A stretch of DNA of 57,142 nucleotides from Clostridiaceae bacterium (GTDB taxonomy: Bacteria; Bacillota; Clostridia; Clostridiales; Clostridiaceae). Made by a program: the position numbers and the translations under genes. Under the pieces are notes generated by a model that saw only the letters and a program-made list of their open reading frames with translations, searched no databases and had not been told where the DNA came from. The stretch is from the NCBI GenBank assembly GCA_029219285.1, contig JAQXTC010000112.1, positions 1 through 57,142 on the forward strand, given 5' to 3'. Below are positions 8,733 through 17,416 of the stretch, piece by piece (the first letter of the stretch is position 1; the number at the start of each line of letters is the position of its first letter).

Positions 8733-9137
8733 ATGAGTAGCTTTGATGCGATGAGAATTAGTGCCAGTGGATTATCAGCTGAAAGACTTAGAATGGATAC
8801 TATTTCATCTAATATGGCAAATTCCACAACAACAAGAACTGCTGAAGGAGGACCTTATGTTAGAAAGGTGGCTGTTTTTTCAGAAGCACTAAATAGTGCA
8901 AAAAAATCAGCTGGAGTTAAAGCAGTAGCAATTGAAGACGATAAGTCGGAATTTAATATGGTATATGATCCAACTCATAAAGATGCAAATGAAGAAGGGT
9001 ATGTTGCATATCCAAATGTTAATGTATTAACTGAAATGGCGGACATGATTTCGTCAACTAGAGCATATGAAGCAAATGTTAATACTTTGGAAGCAAATAA
9101 AAGTATGTTTATGAAGGCGTTACAAATTGGTCAATAA
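8733..9137 (+). CDS. flgC: FlgC, flagellar proximal rod protein
   Basis: 134 residues starting at ATG 8733. The GTG nine bases upstream is part of the GGAGGTG ribosome site and is rejected. The N-terminus [32 protein letters not shown] is a classic rod/hook motif. The C-terminus ([25 protein letters not shown]) is the FlgC/FlgG-type coiled helix. FlgC builds the rod with FlgB, FlgF and FlgG. It starts one base after the flgB stop. Confidence 0.96.
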   Translation: MSSFDAMRISASGLSAERLRMDTISSNMANSTTTRTAEGGPYVRKVAVFSEALNSAKKSAGVKAVAIEDDKSEFNMVYDPTHKDANEEGYVAYPNVNVLTEMADMISSTRAYEANVNTLEANKSMFMKALQIGQ

Positions 9138-9150
9138 TAGGAGAAGTTAA

Positions 9151-9474
9151 ATGAGAGTAAATAAATTTGTACCAAACCAAGAAATTTTTCAAAATGGTGT
9201 TGGTAGTTTAAATAAAATAGGTAATAAAGAAACAAGTGAAAGTAAAGTTTATGGAAGTTCTTTTGGAGAAACTCTAAAAAGTGCATTAGACAAGGTAAAT
9301 GATAAGCAAATAGAAGCAAGTGATATGACTACAGCATTCATAAAGGGTGATGATGTTGAAATAAGTGATGTTATGCTTGCTGGAGAAGAAGCAAAGTTGT
9401 CACTTCAATTTGCAGTACAAGTAAGAAACAAATTAGTAGAAGCATATAAAGAATTAAGTCAAATGCAGTTATAA
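9151..9474 (+). CDS. fliE: FliE, MS-ring/rod junction protein
   Basis: 107 residues, ATG 9151 after AGGAG. The conserved C-terminal block is present: SFGETLKSALDKVNDKQ, then DDVEISDVMLAGEEAKLSLQFAVQVRNKLVEAYKE. FliE links the membrane ring to the rod and is an early export substrate. The position between flgC and fliF is the usual one in Firmicutes. Confidence 0.95.
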   Translation: MRVNKFVPNQEIFQNGVGSLNKIGNKETSESKVYGSSFGETLKSALDKVNDKQIEASDMTTAFIKGDDVEISDVMLAGEEAKLSLQFAVQVRNKLVEAYKELSQMQL

Positions 9475-9495
9475 AAATAGTGAGGAGTGCTACAT

Positions 9496-11070
9496 ATGAA
9501 CAAGCTTTCAGAAATGTTTAAAAAGCTTTGGGCAAAATTTAATTCGTTTTCTAAAAAGATAAAAATAGCGATAATTGTTGCAATAATTACAGTTTTAGTA
9601 GCCTTAGTAAGTTTGATTATTATGACTACATCTACAAAATATGAAACATTATATTCAAATCTAACTGCTGATGATTCTGCTACAGTATTAGCAGCTTTAG
9701 ATCAAGAAGGTGTTAAATATAAAGTTGAAGGAAACTCAATATTAGTAGAAAAAGGAAAGGGAGACAAGCTAAAACTTAATTTAGCTTCAAAGCTTTCTGA
9801 TAATAGTAAAGGATATGAACTAATGGATAGTCAGAGTTCCTTTGGTATGACTGATGAAGAGTTTAACTTGAAAAAAGTCAGAATGATAGAAGGGGAATTA
9901 GAGAAGTCTATAAAGTCTCTAGATCCTATCGATGGTGCAAAGGTGTTAATAAATGCATCTGAAGATTCTATTTTTTCTAAGAACAGTAAAGAAGGAAGCG
10001 CTTCAGTTATTGTTAGTTTAAAAACAGGAAAAACCCTTAGTAAAGATCAAGTACAAGCAATAGTTGCACTTGTTTCTGCAGCAACTAATAATATTCCTGA
10101 GCAGAATGTTCAAGTTGTAGATAATAAAGGAAACTTATTATCAAAAGGGATTTCGACTGGTGATAGCACTACAGGCGTAAGTTCGGAAGAAATTTCAAGT
10201 CAAAAAGACTTAGAAAATAAAAAAGCTGAAGATTATAAGAAAGCAATAATAGATCATTTAGAAACTATTTTAGGAAAAGGAAAAGTTTCTGCAAATGTTA
10301 ATGTAGAAATGAATTTTGATGCTCAACAAACAGAAGAAAAGACTGTTGATCCTAATAAGGTAATAGTTAGTCAGAATAATTCTGAAGAATACACAAAAGA
10401 TGGTACAACTGCAGCACAAGGTGGTAGTCCAGTTGATAATAATATGAGCAATACAATTAATGATGATGACACTGAAAATGCTACGACTGTTAAGAAAGAG
10501 CAAACTACCAATTATGATACTGGAAGTACAACAACAACTACAATTTCAAGTCCAGGTAAAGTCAAAAGGGTTACTGCATCTGTAGCAGTTGATGGTGATG
10601 TTGATGCGGACATGCAAGAACAACTTGAACAACAAGTAGCTAATATAATAGGTTATGATGCGACTAGAGGAGATGCTATTTCAGTATCTGGAATGAACTT
10701 TGATACAACAGCTGCAGATGAAACAAAAGCTAATATACAAGCATTAAATGATCAAATGGCTGCTGAAAAGAGAAATAAGATTATCTTATGGGCAGCAATT
10801 GCAGGAACTGTATTAATAGGAATAATAGTATTAATTATTATCATCAGAAGAAAGAGAAATCTTGAAGAAGATGATGAAGATGAAGATAAACTTCTCGATG
10901 TAGTTATTGATGACGAAATTCCAGAAGAAACTCAAAAGTTTGCACCAATTAACTTTGAGGTTCCAAATGAAAAATTACATATAGAAGAAGAAATAAAAGA
11001 GTATGCAAAGAAGAAACCAGAACAAGTGGCTGATATTGTTAAATCATGGTTATCTGAAAATGAGAGGTGA
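9496..11070 (+). CDS. fliF: FliF, flagellar MS-ring protein
   Basis: 524 residues from ATG 9496, favoured over a GTG nine bases upstream because that GTG overlaps the ribosome site GAGGAGTG. A first membrane helix lies at ~24-45 and a second at ~428-450. Between them are the YscJ/FliF ring-building motifs (TLYSNLTADDSATVLAALDQ, LASKLSDNSKGYELMD, RMIEGELEKSIKSLDPIDGAKVLI) and a low-complexity Thr/Asn-rich linker. The C-terminus is acidic, then ends in EQVADIVKSWLSEN, the FliG-binding tail. It forms the membrane base on which the motor assembles. Confidence 0.96.
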   Translation: MNKLSEMFKKLWAKFNSFSKKIKIAIIVAIITVLVALVSLIIMTTSTKYETLYSNLTADDSATVLAALDQEGVKYKVEGNSILVEKGKGDKLKLNLASKLSDNSKGYELMDSQSSFGMTDEEFNLKKVRMIEGELEKSIKSLDPIDGAKVLINASEDSIFSKNSKEGSASVIVSLKTGKTLSKDQVQAIVALVSAATNNIPEQNVQVVDNKGNLLSKGISTGDSTTGVSSEEISSQKDLENKKAEDYKKAIIDHLETILGKGKVSANVNVEMNFDAQQTEEKTVDPNKVIVSQNNSEEYTKDGTTAAQGGSPVDNNMSNTINDDDTENATTVKKEQTTNYDTGSTTTTTISSPGKVKRVTASVAVDGDVDADMQEQLEQQVANIIGYDATRGDAISVSGMNFDTTAADETKANIQALNDQMAAEKRNKIILWAAIAGTVLIGIIVLIIIIRRKRNLEEDDEDEDKLLDVVIDDEIPEETQKFAPINFEVPNEKLHIEEEIKEYAKKKPEQVADIVKSWLSENER

Positions 11071-11075
11071 TTTTT

Positions 11076-12092
11076 GTGTCTAAAGATAATGGTAAATTAA
11101 CAGGAGTACAAAAAGCAGCTATACTTTTTATAACTTTAGGACCAGAGGCTTCTGCAGGGATTTTAAAGAAGCTTCCTGAAACTGAAATTCAGAAGATTAC
11201 TTATGAGATAGCAAATATAACATCTGTTAATTCAGAACAAAGGGAAAAGATATTAAATGAATTTTTGCAAATGAATAAAGCAAAAGACTATATTATTGAA
11301 GGTGGTATGGATTATGCTAGGTCATTGCTTGCAAAGGCTTTAGGTAATCAAAGAGCTTCAGAAATACTTGAAAAAGTATCTGAAGCTACACAACAATATA
11401 GACCTTTTGCTATAGCAAGAAAGGCTGATGCAAGTCAATTGTTAAACGTTATTTCTTATGAACATCCGCAAACAATAGCATTGATTTTGTGTTATTTACA
11501 ACAGGAAAAAGCAGCACAAGTTATGGCTGAACTTCCTGAAGATGTACAAAGTGAAGTTGCGTATAGAATAGCAACAATGAACAGTACATCGCCAATGGTG
11601 ATTAAAGAAATAGAATCAGTTCTTGAAAGTAAGTTATCATCAGTTGTTAGTTCTGAAACAACAACTATTGGTGGAGTTCAAACTCTTGTTGATATATTAA
11701 ACCAAGTTGACAGAACTACTGAAAAGAATATTACAGAAAGTCTTGAAAGAGAAGATGCAGAACTTGCTGATAAGATTAAGAGTTCAATGTTCGTATTTGA
11801 AGATATCATTACTCTTGATGACGTATCAATTCAAAGAATTCTTAGAGAAGTTGAAGTTAAAGATCTTGCCCTTGCGCTTAAGGGATGTTCCGATGAGGTT
11901 GGTGAAGTTATATTTAGAAATCAATCTAAGAGAGCAGCTGCATCATTAAAGGAAGATATGGAATTCTTAGGACCTGTAAGACTTATGGATGTAGAACATG
12001 CTCAACAAAGCATAGTTTCTATAATTAGAAGGTTAGATGATGCAGGTGAAATTATTATTTCAAGAGGTGGCGAAGATGCAATCATCGTATAA
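11076..12092 (+). CDS. fliG: FliG, flagellar rotor/switch protein
   Basis: 338 residues from GTG 11076, preceded by AGAGGTGA that overlaps the fliF stop. An earlier GTG at 11067 lies inside this ribosome site. Seen: N-terminal FliF-binding helices (GVQKAAILFITLGPEASAGIL), the middle-domain EHPQ motif (~129-132) that contacts FliM, and the C-terminal torque helix with charged residues (EVIFRNQSKRAAASLKED, then GPVRLMDVEHAQQSIV). FliG transmits stator force to the rotor. Its partner FliM is not encoded in this window. Confidence 0.96.
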   Translation: MSKDNGKLTGVQKAAILFITLGPEASAGILKKLPETEIQKITYEIANITSVNSEQREKILNEFLQMNKAKDYIIEGGMDYARSLLAKALGNQRASEILEKVSEATQQYRPFAIARKADASQLLNVISYEHPQTIALILCYLQQEKAAQVMAELPEDVQSEVAYRIATMNSTSPMVIKEIESVLESKLSSVVSSETTTIGGVQTLVDILNQVDRTTEKNITESLEREDAELADKIKSSMFVFEDIITLDDVSIQRILREVEVKDLALALKGCSDEVGEVIFRNQSKRAAASLKEDMEFLGPVRLMDVEHAQQSIVSIIRRLDDAGEIIISRGGEDAIIV

Positions 12093-12837
12093 TCTTATTA
12101 AGTCAAATAGTACCTTGAGTTCTGATAAAAAGGTTATTACCACTTCTTACGAAGTGAATCAGTATGATACAGAAGAAATATTAAATAACGAAGATTTATA
12201 TATACAAAGAAAAAATATTATTGAAAATTATGAGTCTATTGGTGCAGGTATAATTAAGGATGCGCAAAATAAAAAAGAAGAAATTCTTATGGAATCCAGA
12301 ACAAAAGCTGCACTTATGGAAAAAAACGCCTATGAAAAAGGTTATAGTCAAGGCATACAGAATGGGCATGAAGATGGGAAAAAAGAAGCTATAGAAAGTA
12401 CATTACCTAAAGTCCAAGAAGATGCTAAAAATATAATTGAAAATGCTCAAAGAATTTTACTAAATGCACAAAATGATTACAATAATTATCTTATGGAAAA
12501 AAAGCAAGAAATTATTGAATTATCACTTACAATTGCAAAAAAAATATTAAATAAAGAAGTTAATGTTGATGATGGAATTAATGAAATAATTGAAAGTGCT
12601 TTTGAGTCTGCAAAAGGTGAAGAAAATGTAATAATTAAGTGTAATGGAATGTATGAAGAAAGTATTAGAAATAAAATTAAGTTTTGGAAGACATCTTATA
12701 GTATTTCCGGGGAAATATTTGTGATGATAGATAATACTATGGAACCAGGAAATGCCATTGTCGAAAAAAATAATGGAATAGTTAAGATTGGAATAGAAAC
12801 AGGCTTAGAAGCTATTATTAAGGTAATTTTAGGGTAA
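12076..12837 (+). CDS. fliH: FliH, regulator of the flagellar export ATPase
   Basis: 253 residues from ATG 12076, behind AGAGGTGG, overlapping the fliG 3' end by 17 bases. An in-frame ATG upstream at 12037 lies deep inside fliG without a ribosome site. The N-terminus is variable. The middle is a long charged coiled coil with glycine spaced repeats (EKGYSQGIQNGHEDGKKEA), and the C-terminus is the V-ATPase E-subunit-like domain (LSLTIAKKILNKEV). FliH dimers dock FliI to the export gate. Confidence 0.9.
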   Translation: MQSSYNLIKSNSTLSSDKKVITTSYEVNQYDTEEILNNEDLYIQRKNIIENYESIGAGIIKDAQNKKEEILMESRTKAALMEKNAYEKGYSQGIQNGHEDGKKEAIESTLPKVQEDAKNIIENAQRILLNAQNDYNNYLMEKKQEIIELSLTIAKKILNKEVNVDDGINEIIESAFESAKGEENVIIKCNGMYEESIRNKIKFWKTSYSISGEIFVMIDNTMEPGNAIVEKNNGIVKIGIETGLEAIIKVILG

Positions 12838-12849
12838 AAGAGAGAAAAA

Positions 12850-14154
12850 ATGATAGATTTAGATTTTCAAAAACTTATTAATAAGGTTAATGACACTTCA
12901 ACAATTTATATTGAAGGAACTGTCAGTAAAGTTATTGGATTAACTATAGAAGTAGAAGGAATTAAGGCCTTTGTTGGCGAATTGTGTATAATATACAATC
13001 AACAAGGTGAAGGTATAAATTGTGAAGTGGTTGGATTTAGAGATAAATATGTTCTTCTTATGCCTTTAGGTGATGTAACAGGTGTAGCTTTAGGATGCAG
13101 AGTAGTTCCTCAAAGAAAACCTTTGTCAGTAAATTGTTCTGATGATTTATTAGGTAAAGTATTAGATGGACTAGGTAATGAATTTGATGGAAGTGGAGAA
13201 ATTAGTGGAACACCTTATCCAATAGATAATCAACCGCCAGATCCAATGAAGCGTAAGAGAATAAAAGATATTATGCCAACAGGGGTAAGAGCTATCGATG
13301 GATTTATAACTGTTGGTGAAGGACAAAGAATTGGTATATTTGCAGGAAGTGGTGTTGGTAAGAGTACTACGCTGGGAATGATTGCGAGAGAAGCAGATGC
13401 AGATGTAAATGTTATTGGACTTATTGGGGAAAGAGGTAGAGAAGTTAAAGAATTTATCGAAAAAGATTTAGGCCCAGAAGGAATGAAAAAAACGGTTGTA
13501 GTTTGCGCAACGTCAGATCAACCTGCGTTAGTTAGATTAAAAGGTGCTATGACTTCGACTGCTATAGCGGAATACTTTAGAGATCAAGGTAAGAAAGTAA
13601 TACTTATGATGGATTCTTGTACAAGATTTGCCATGGCTCAAAGAGAAGTGGGATTAGCTATAGGAGAGCCACCAGCAACCAAAGGATATACACCTTCTGT
13701 ATTTGCAAAATTACCAAAACTTTTAGAAAGATCAGGAACTTCAGATAAAGGTTCAATAACAGCTTTTTATACTGTGTTAGTTGATGGTGATGATTTTAAT
13801 GAACCAATTGCTGATGCTGTTAGAGGTATACTAGATGGACATATTGTTTTATCGAGAGACTTGGCACATAAAAACCATTATCCAGCTATTGATGTATTGA
13901 ACAGTGTTAGTAGACTTATGTCATCTATAGCAGATGATCAACATAAATATGCAGCATCTTATGCTAGAGATTTACTTGCAACTTATAAAGAATCAGAGGA
14001 TTTAATTAATATAGGTGCTTACGTAAGGGGAAGTAGTAAGAAAATAGACTTGGCTATTAAATATAATGATGAATTAAATAATTTCTTAAAACAAGGAATT
14101 AATGAAAAGACATCATTTGATGAAAGTAGAAACAAGTTAACGAGTATGTTTTAG
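12850..14154 (+). CDS. fliI: FliI, flagellum-specific export ATPase
   Basis: 434 residues, ATG 12850. The Walker A loop is G166-S-G-V-G-K171-S-T173. Walker B (KKVILMMDSCTRFAMAQREVGLAIGEPP) and the type III ATPase signature PSVFAKLPKLLERSG follow. F1-beta-like architecture throughout, no truncation. It hydrolyses ATP to help unfold and release substrates from chaperones at the export gate. It forms a unit with FliH upstream and FliJ downstream. Confidence 0.97.
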   Translation: MIDLDFQKLINKVNDTSTIYIEGTVSKVIGLTIEVEGIKAFVGELCIIYNQQGEGINCEVVGFRDKYVLLMPLGDVTGVALGCRVVPQRKPLSVNCSDDLLGKVLDGLGNEFDGSGEISGTPYPIDNQPPDPMKRKRIKDIMPTGVRAIDGFITVGEGQRIGIFAGSGVGKSTTLGMIAREADADVNVIGLIGERGREVKEFIEKDLGPEGMKKTVVVCATSDQPALVRLKGAMTSTAIAEYFRDQGKKVILMMDSCTRFAMAQREVGLAIGEPPATKGYTPSVFAKLPKLLERSGTSDKGSITAFYTVLVDGDDFNEPIADAVRGILDGHIVLSRDLAHKNHYPAIDVLNSVSRLMSSIADDQHKYAASYARDLLATYKESEDLINIGAYVRGSSKKIDLAIKYNDELNNFLKQGINEKTSFDESRNKLTSMF

Positions 14155-14174
14155 GTATAAAATGAGGTGGGAAA

Positions 14175-14618
14175 ATGGCTAACGGGTATAAATTTAGCCT
14201 ACAAAAATTATTAGAGCTACGAGAAGAAAAGGAAGAAGAAAGCAAACGACTTTTCTCAGATAGTCAAAATAAAGTAGTGCAAACGGAAAGTGAACTAAAT
14301 AATTTAAGAGATAATTATAAATCTTATAAAGGTATAAAACCAGGAGAAGATGTTATATACCAAAAGATTAAGAGAAATTATCTTTATGCTTTAGAAGCTG
14401 GTATAAAAACTAAAGAAAAGCAGCTTGTAAAAAATAAGCGAGAATTAGAAGTAAGAAGAAATAATTTAAAACAAAAACAAATAGATAGAAAAACTGTAGC
14501 AACCCTCAAGGAAAAGCAGTACAGCAATTATATGAAAGAACAAGCGAGAATTGAACAAGTAAACTTAGATGAATTCGCTTTGTATGCATATATGCGTAAT
14601 GCGAAAGGGGGTGAATAA
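14175..14618 (+). CDS. fliJ: FliJ, flagellar export stalk protein
   Basis: 147 residues, ATG 14175 behind GAGGTGG. Almost entirely charged alpha-helix: it begins YKFSLQKLLELREEKEEE and ends NYMKEQARIEQVNLDEFA, as in FliJ/YscO coiled coils. In the family FliJ inserts into the FliI hexamer and contacts FlhA. Sequence conservation in FliJ is low, so assignment rests on length, coiled coil and position between fliI and fliK. Confidence 0.88.
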   Translation: MANGYKFSLQKLLELREEKEEESKRLFSDSQNKVVQTESELNNLRDNYKSYKGIKPGEDVIYQKIKRNYLYALEAGIKTKEKQLVKNKRELEVRRNNLKQKQIDRKTVATLKEKQYSNYMKEQARIEQVNLDEFALYAYMRNAKGGE

Positions 14619-14620
14619 AA

Positions 14621-16156
14621 GTGGTAAAGGTTAATGAGATGATAAATACAATAGATAAAGTAGTTTCTAAAGTACAACAAGAAACTTCAATACAAAATAC
14701 AAAAGTAAAAGAAACAAACAAAAAAGATGAAAAGTTTGAAGATTTGTTGAAAGAAAAACAAGATAATATAACACAAACTGTAAATACTTCATCAACTAAA
14801 GATAATAAAATAAAATCAGTTTCTTTAGACAGTAATAAAGCAAACAATATTAGTAAAAATAATAATTTTGTTATGAACGATATTAGTAATACTAAAAGTA
14901 CATTAAAGGATAATATTAAGAAATTGTCTAAGGATATTAAATTTGATTCTAAAGCAGAAGTAGAAAGCTTAGAAGAAGAAATTGAAAAAGATGTTGAAAA
15001 AGTAATTAATGATATTCTTGAGTATTTAAATTCTTTATTTAATATGCTTAAAAATAATGCGACTAATGCTCAAAATGTCACAGATGCATTATTAAAAGTA
15101 GATAATGTAGATACAAACCTGAAGGAATTAACAAATTCAGTTAATAGCATGATGGCATTATTAGATAATAAAAATATTGAAACTTTAATGAATGCTGACA
15201 AGTTATCTGGTATTGAAAGTGTTTTAAAACAGTTAAGTGGAAAATTTGAAACAATATCAGAGGGTGACAATACTTTTACTAATATTCTTAAAGATATTAA
15301 TAAAACAATTGAAGATATTAAGAGCATTAAAAAAGTAAATGAAGAGAATGCAGGAATATCAATACAAAATGAAACTGATTATATTAATTTAGCAGTATCG
15401 AATGAGAAAAGTGATATAACTGTTGATAAAACTAAAACATCTAGTACATTAAAAGATGCAGAAGTTAAAGTTGAAAATAATCAACCACAAGTTGTTGTTG
15501 ATGTTGAAAGTAGAAATAATTCTGAAGAATCTAATGGTCAATCAAATAATTCTGATAAGAATAGTTTATTTTCAAAAGATGAAAAAATTTTAAATTCATT
15601 GTTAGATGGTAAAGATACAAATGTTTCAGATAACTTTGCATTAGCAGTTAACAGAGTACAAATACAAAATACTACTCCTGTAACAAATCAAATTCAACCT
15701 GTTAATGAAGGAAGTATGTCAAGAGACATAACTAATAATATAAAAACTATGATTACTAATGGTATAAAAGAAGTAACAGTAAAAGTTAATCCGGAAAAGC
15801 TTGGGGAAATTTCAATCAAGATAATTGATGAAGCTGGAGTTATGAAAGCAGAAATTAAAGCTAAGTCAAAGGAAACTTATTCGTTACTTTCACAGCAAAT
15901 GGTTAGTATTAAGAAACAGCTTGAAACACAAAATATAAAAATTCAAGAAGTTAATATTAGCATTTATGATGATGATACTACCTTCTACAAAGATGGACAA
16001 TTTACAGATAGTTCTTCTTTTATGAATGATAATGATCATGATAATAAATCAAATAATAAAAATCAACAAAATGGTCATTATAGTGAATACAATGAAGATG
16101 AAGAAGACAATGAAATTGATCCATATAAATTAAATAATATAAATATGTGGGTATAG
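14621..16156 (+). CDS. fliK: FliK, flagellar hook-length control protein
   Basis: 511 residues from GTG 14621, behind AAAGGGGGTG. The first ~380 residues are Asn/Lys/Ser-rich and low-complexity, as expected of the measuring arm. The C-terminal hook-length domain is recognisable around 385-455 (VTVKVNPEKLGEISIKI, then a QQMVSIKKQLETQNIKI helix), followed by a hydrophilic acidic tail. It is exported while the hook grows and switches FlhB from hook to filament substrates through that C-terminal domain. Confidence 0.9.
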   Translation: MVKVNEMINTIDKVVSKVQQETSIQNTKVKETNKKDEKFEDLLKEKQDNITQTVNTSSTKDNKIKSVSLDSNKANNISKNNNFVMNDISNTKSTLKDNIKKLSKDIKFDSKAEVESLEEEIEKDVEKVINDILEYLNSLFNMLKNNATNAQNVTDALLKVDNVDTNLKELTNSVNSMMALLDNKNIETLMNADKLSGIESVLKQLSGKFETISEGDNTFTNILKDINKTIEDIKSIKKVNEENAGISIQNETDYINLAVSNEKSDITVDKTKTSSTLKDAEVKVENNQPQVVVDVESRNNSEESNGQSNNSDKNSLFSKDEKILNSLLDGKDTNVSDNFALAVNRVQIQNTTPVTNQIQPVNEGSMSRDITNNIKTMITNGIKEVTVKVNPEKLGEISIKIIDEAGVMKAEIKAKSKETYSLLSQQMVSIKKQLETQNIKIQEVNISIYDDDTTFYKDGQFTDSSSFMNDNDHDNKSNNKNQQNGHYSEYNEDEEDNEIDPYKLNNINMWV

Positions 16157-16168
16157 GAGGCGTAAATT

Positions 16169-16891
16169 ATGGCAGATAGCAAAGTGATGAATGATATAAA
16201 TAATTCATATCTAAATAATATTCATCAAATAGGAAGTAAAACTGAAAATGGTACTAAGATCGTAGGTAGAGATTACAATACTCTTGGTAAAGAAGCTTTT
16301 TTAACAATACTTGCAGCTGAACTTGCTAACCAAGATCCTACTCAAAATGTTGATTCAACACAATATGTTTCACAACTTGCGCAGTTCAGTTCACTAGAAC
16401 AAATGAGTAACTTAAATAGTACAATGACTAACTATGCAGAAAGAAGTCTTGTTGGAAAATATGTAACTGTTTCAGAAGTTGATGCAAGTGGACAATACAT
16501 AACAGGACTTGTTAAAAATATTGTACAAAGTGGTGGAAAATCTTCAATAACTTTAGAAGTTCCAAAAGATGGTGGTGGAACTGAAATGAAGACTTTTGAT
16601 GTAGGTAAAGTAATTTCGGTAGTTCAAGGAGATGATGCTTACTTAGGACCTATAATAAATATTACTGGTAATACAGGATTTTTATTAGCATCATCATTTA
16701 TGGGCAAAGAAGTTGAATTATCAGAAAAAGATGAAAGCGGTAATTTTATTACTGGAATAGTTAGCAGTGTATATAAAGATAAAGGTGAAGTAAAAGTTTT
16801 AGTTACTACACCTAATGGTGATACTAAAGAAGTAACTTATGACAAAGTTACTAAAGTTTCAAACACAACAGATGGGGATAAAAATGAATAG
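16169..16891 (+). CDS. flgD: FlgD, hook-cap scaffold with duplicated C-terminal module
   Basis: 240 residues, ATG 16169 behind GGAGGCG. The N-terminal export and cap motif is typical (GKEAFLTILAAELANQDP, then QLAQFSSLEQM). After it, two similar units follow in tandem at ~93-154 and ~176-231, each starting S-x-x-G-K-x-V and containing SE-x-D-x-SG-x-x-ITG. They replace the single Tudor/Ig-like region usually seen. FlgD caps the growing hook and is discarded when the hook is complete. Confidence 0.93.
   Translation: MADSKVMNDINNSYLNNIHQIGSKTENGTKIVGRDYNTLGKEAFLTILAAELANQDPTQNVDSTQYVSQLAQFSSLEQMSNLNSTMTNYAERSLVGKYVTVSEVDASGQYITGLVKNIVQSGGKSSITLEVPKDGGGTEMKTFDVGKVISVVQGDDAYLGPIINITGNTGFLLASSFMGKEVELSEKDESGNFITGIVSSVYKDKGEVKVLVTTPNGDTKEVTYDKVTKVSNTTDGDKNE
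16445..16861 (+). repeat. Two tandem protein repeats in FlgD
   Basis: Residues ~93-154 and ~176-231 of FlgD align: SLVGKYVTVSEVDASGQYITG versus SFMGKEVELSEKDESGNFITG begin the two copies, and each ends in V.KV..V/S. The DNA copies have diverged, so this is an old duplication. Confidence 0.65.
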
Positions 16892-16938
16892 AAACTATAG
16901 ATAAGAAAATTTTAGGTGTAATGAAATAAGGTGATGAA

Positions 16939-17334
16939 TTGGGTTATAGAATAGTCAATGGAAGAGCATATAATATTGGCACCATAGAAGGAATTCAGAA
17001 TAAAAATATATCATCAAGAAACTCAATAGATAAAAAAAGTGATGGTAATTTTAAAGAAATATTAAATAAGCTTATTGACAAAAATCAAGGATACACTTTA
17101 TCAAAGCATGCAGCTGAAAGACTTAGAGAGATAAATTTTTCTGAAAATGATATGAAAAATATTGAGAAAGGTTTTAAGCTTGCTGAAGATAAAGGCGCCA
17201 AAAATTCAGTTATGGTATACAAGGATGTAGCTTTAATAGCAAGCATAGAAAATAAAACAATTATTACAGCTGTTGATAAAGCACGAGCAGAAAGCAATGT
17301 ATTTACAAATGTGGACAGTGTAGTAATTTTATAG
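16939..17334 (+). CDS. Small flagellar-operon protein (TIGR02530-like)
   Basis: 131 residues from TTG 16939, behind AAGGTGATG. This family sits between flgD and flgE in many Firmicute flagellar operons. Its core is seen here: LSKHAAERLREINFSENDM, then a beta-rich end with GAKNSVMVYKDVALIASIENKTIITAVD. There is no signal peptide or membrane helix. Function is not established; the location suggests a part in hook assembly. Family assignment is from memory of the core motif. Confidence 0.75.
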   Translation: MGYRIVNGRAYNIGTIEGIQNKNISSRNSIDKKSDGNFKEILNKLIDKNQGYTLSKHAAERLREINFSENDMKNIEKGFKLAEDKGAKNSVMVYKDVALIASIENKTIITAVDKARAESNVFTNVDSVVIL

Positions 17335-17386
17335 GCTGGACCTAAGGAGAGGAAGCCTAGAGTTTGTTGAATGAAAGAGACAAACT
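17332..17386 (+). promoter_or_regulatory. Two consecutive small hairpins in the flgE leader
   Basis: TAGGCT (17332-17337) can pair with AGCCTA (17354-17359), and AGTTTGT (17361-17367) with ACAAACT (17380-17386). Both lie in the 82-base gap before flgE, which is unusually long for this operon. No U tract follows, so they are not terminators. A processing site or translational control of the abundant hook protein is possible. Confidence 0.35.
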
Positions 17387-17416
17387 ATACTATAGATTTA
17401 TGGAGGTCAAGTAATT

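Noticed and set aside
17332-17416. flgE leader considered as a c-di-GMP (GEMM) riboswitch
   Set aside because: The GEMM core bases and tetraloop-receptor pattern are absent and the region is too short.
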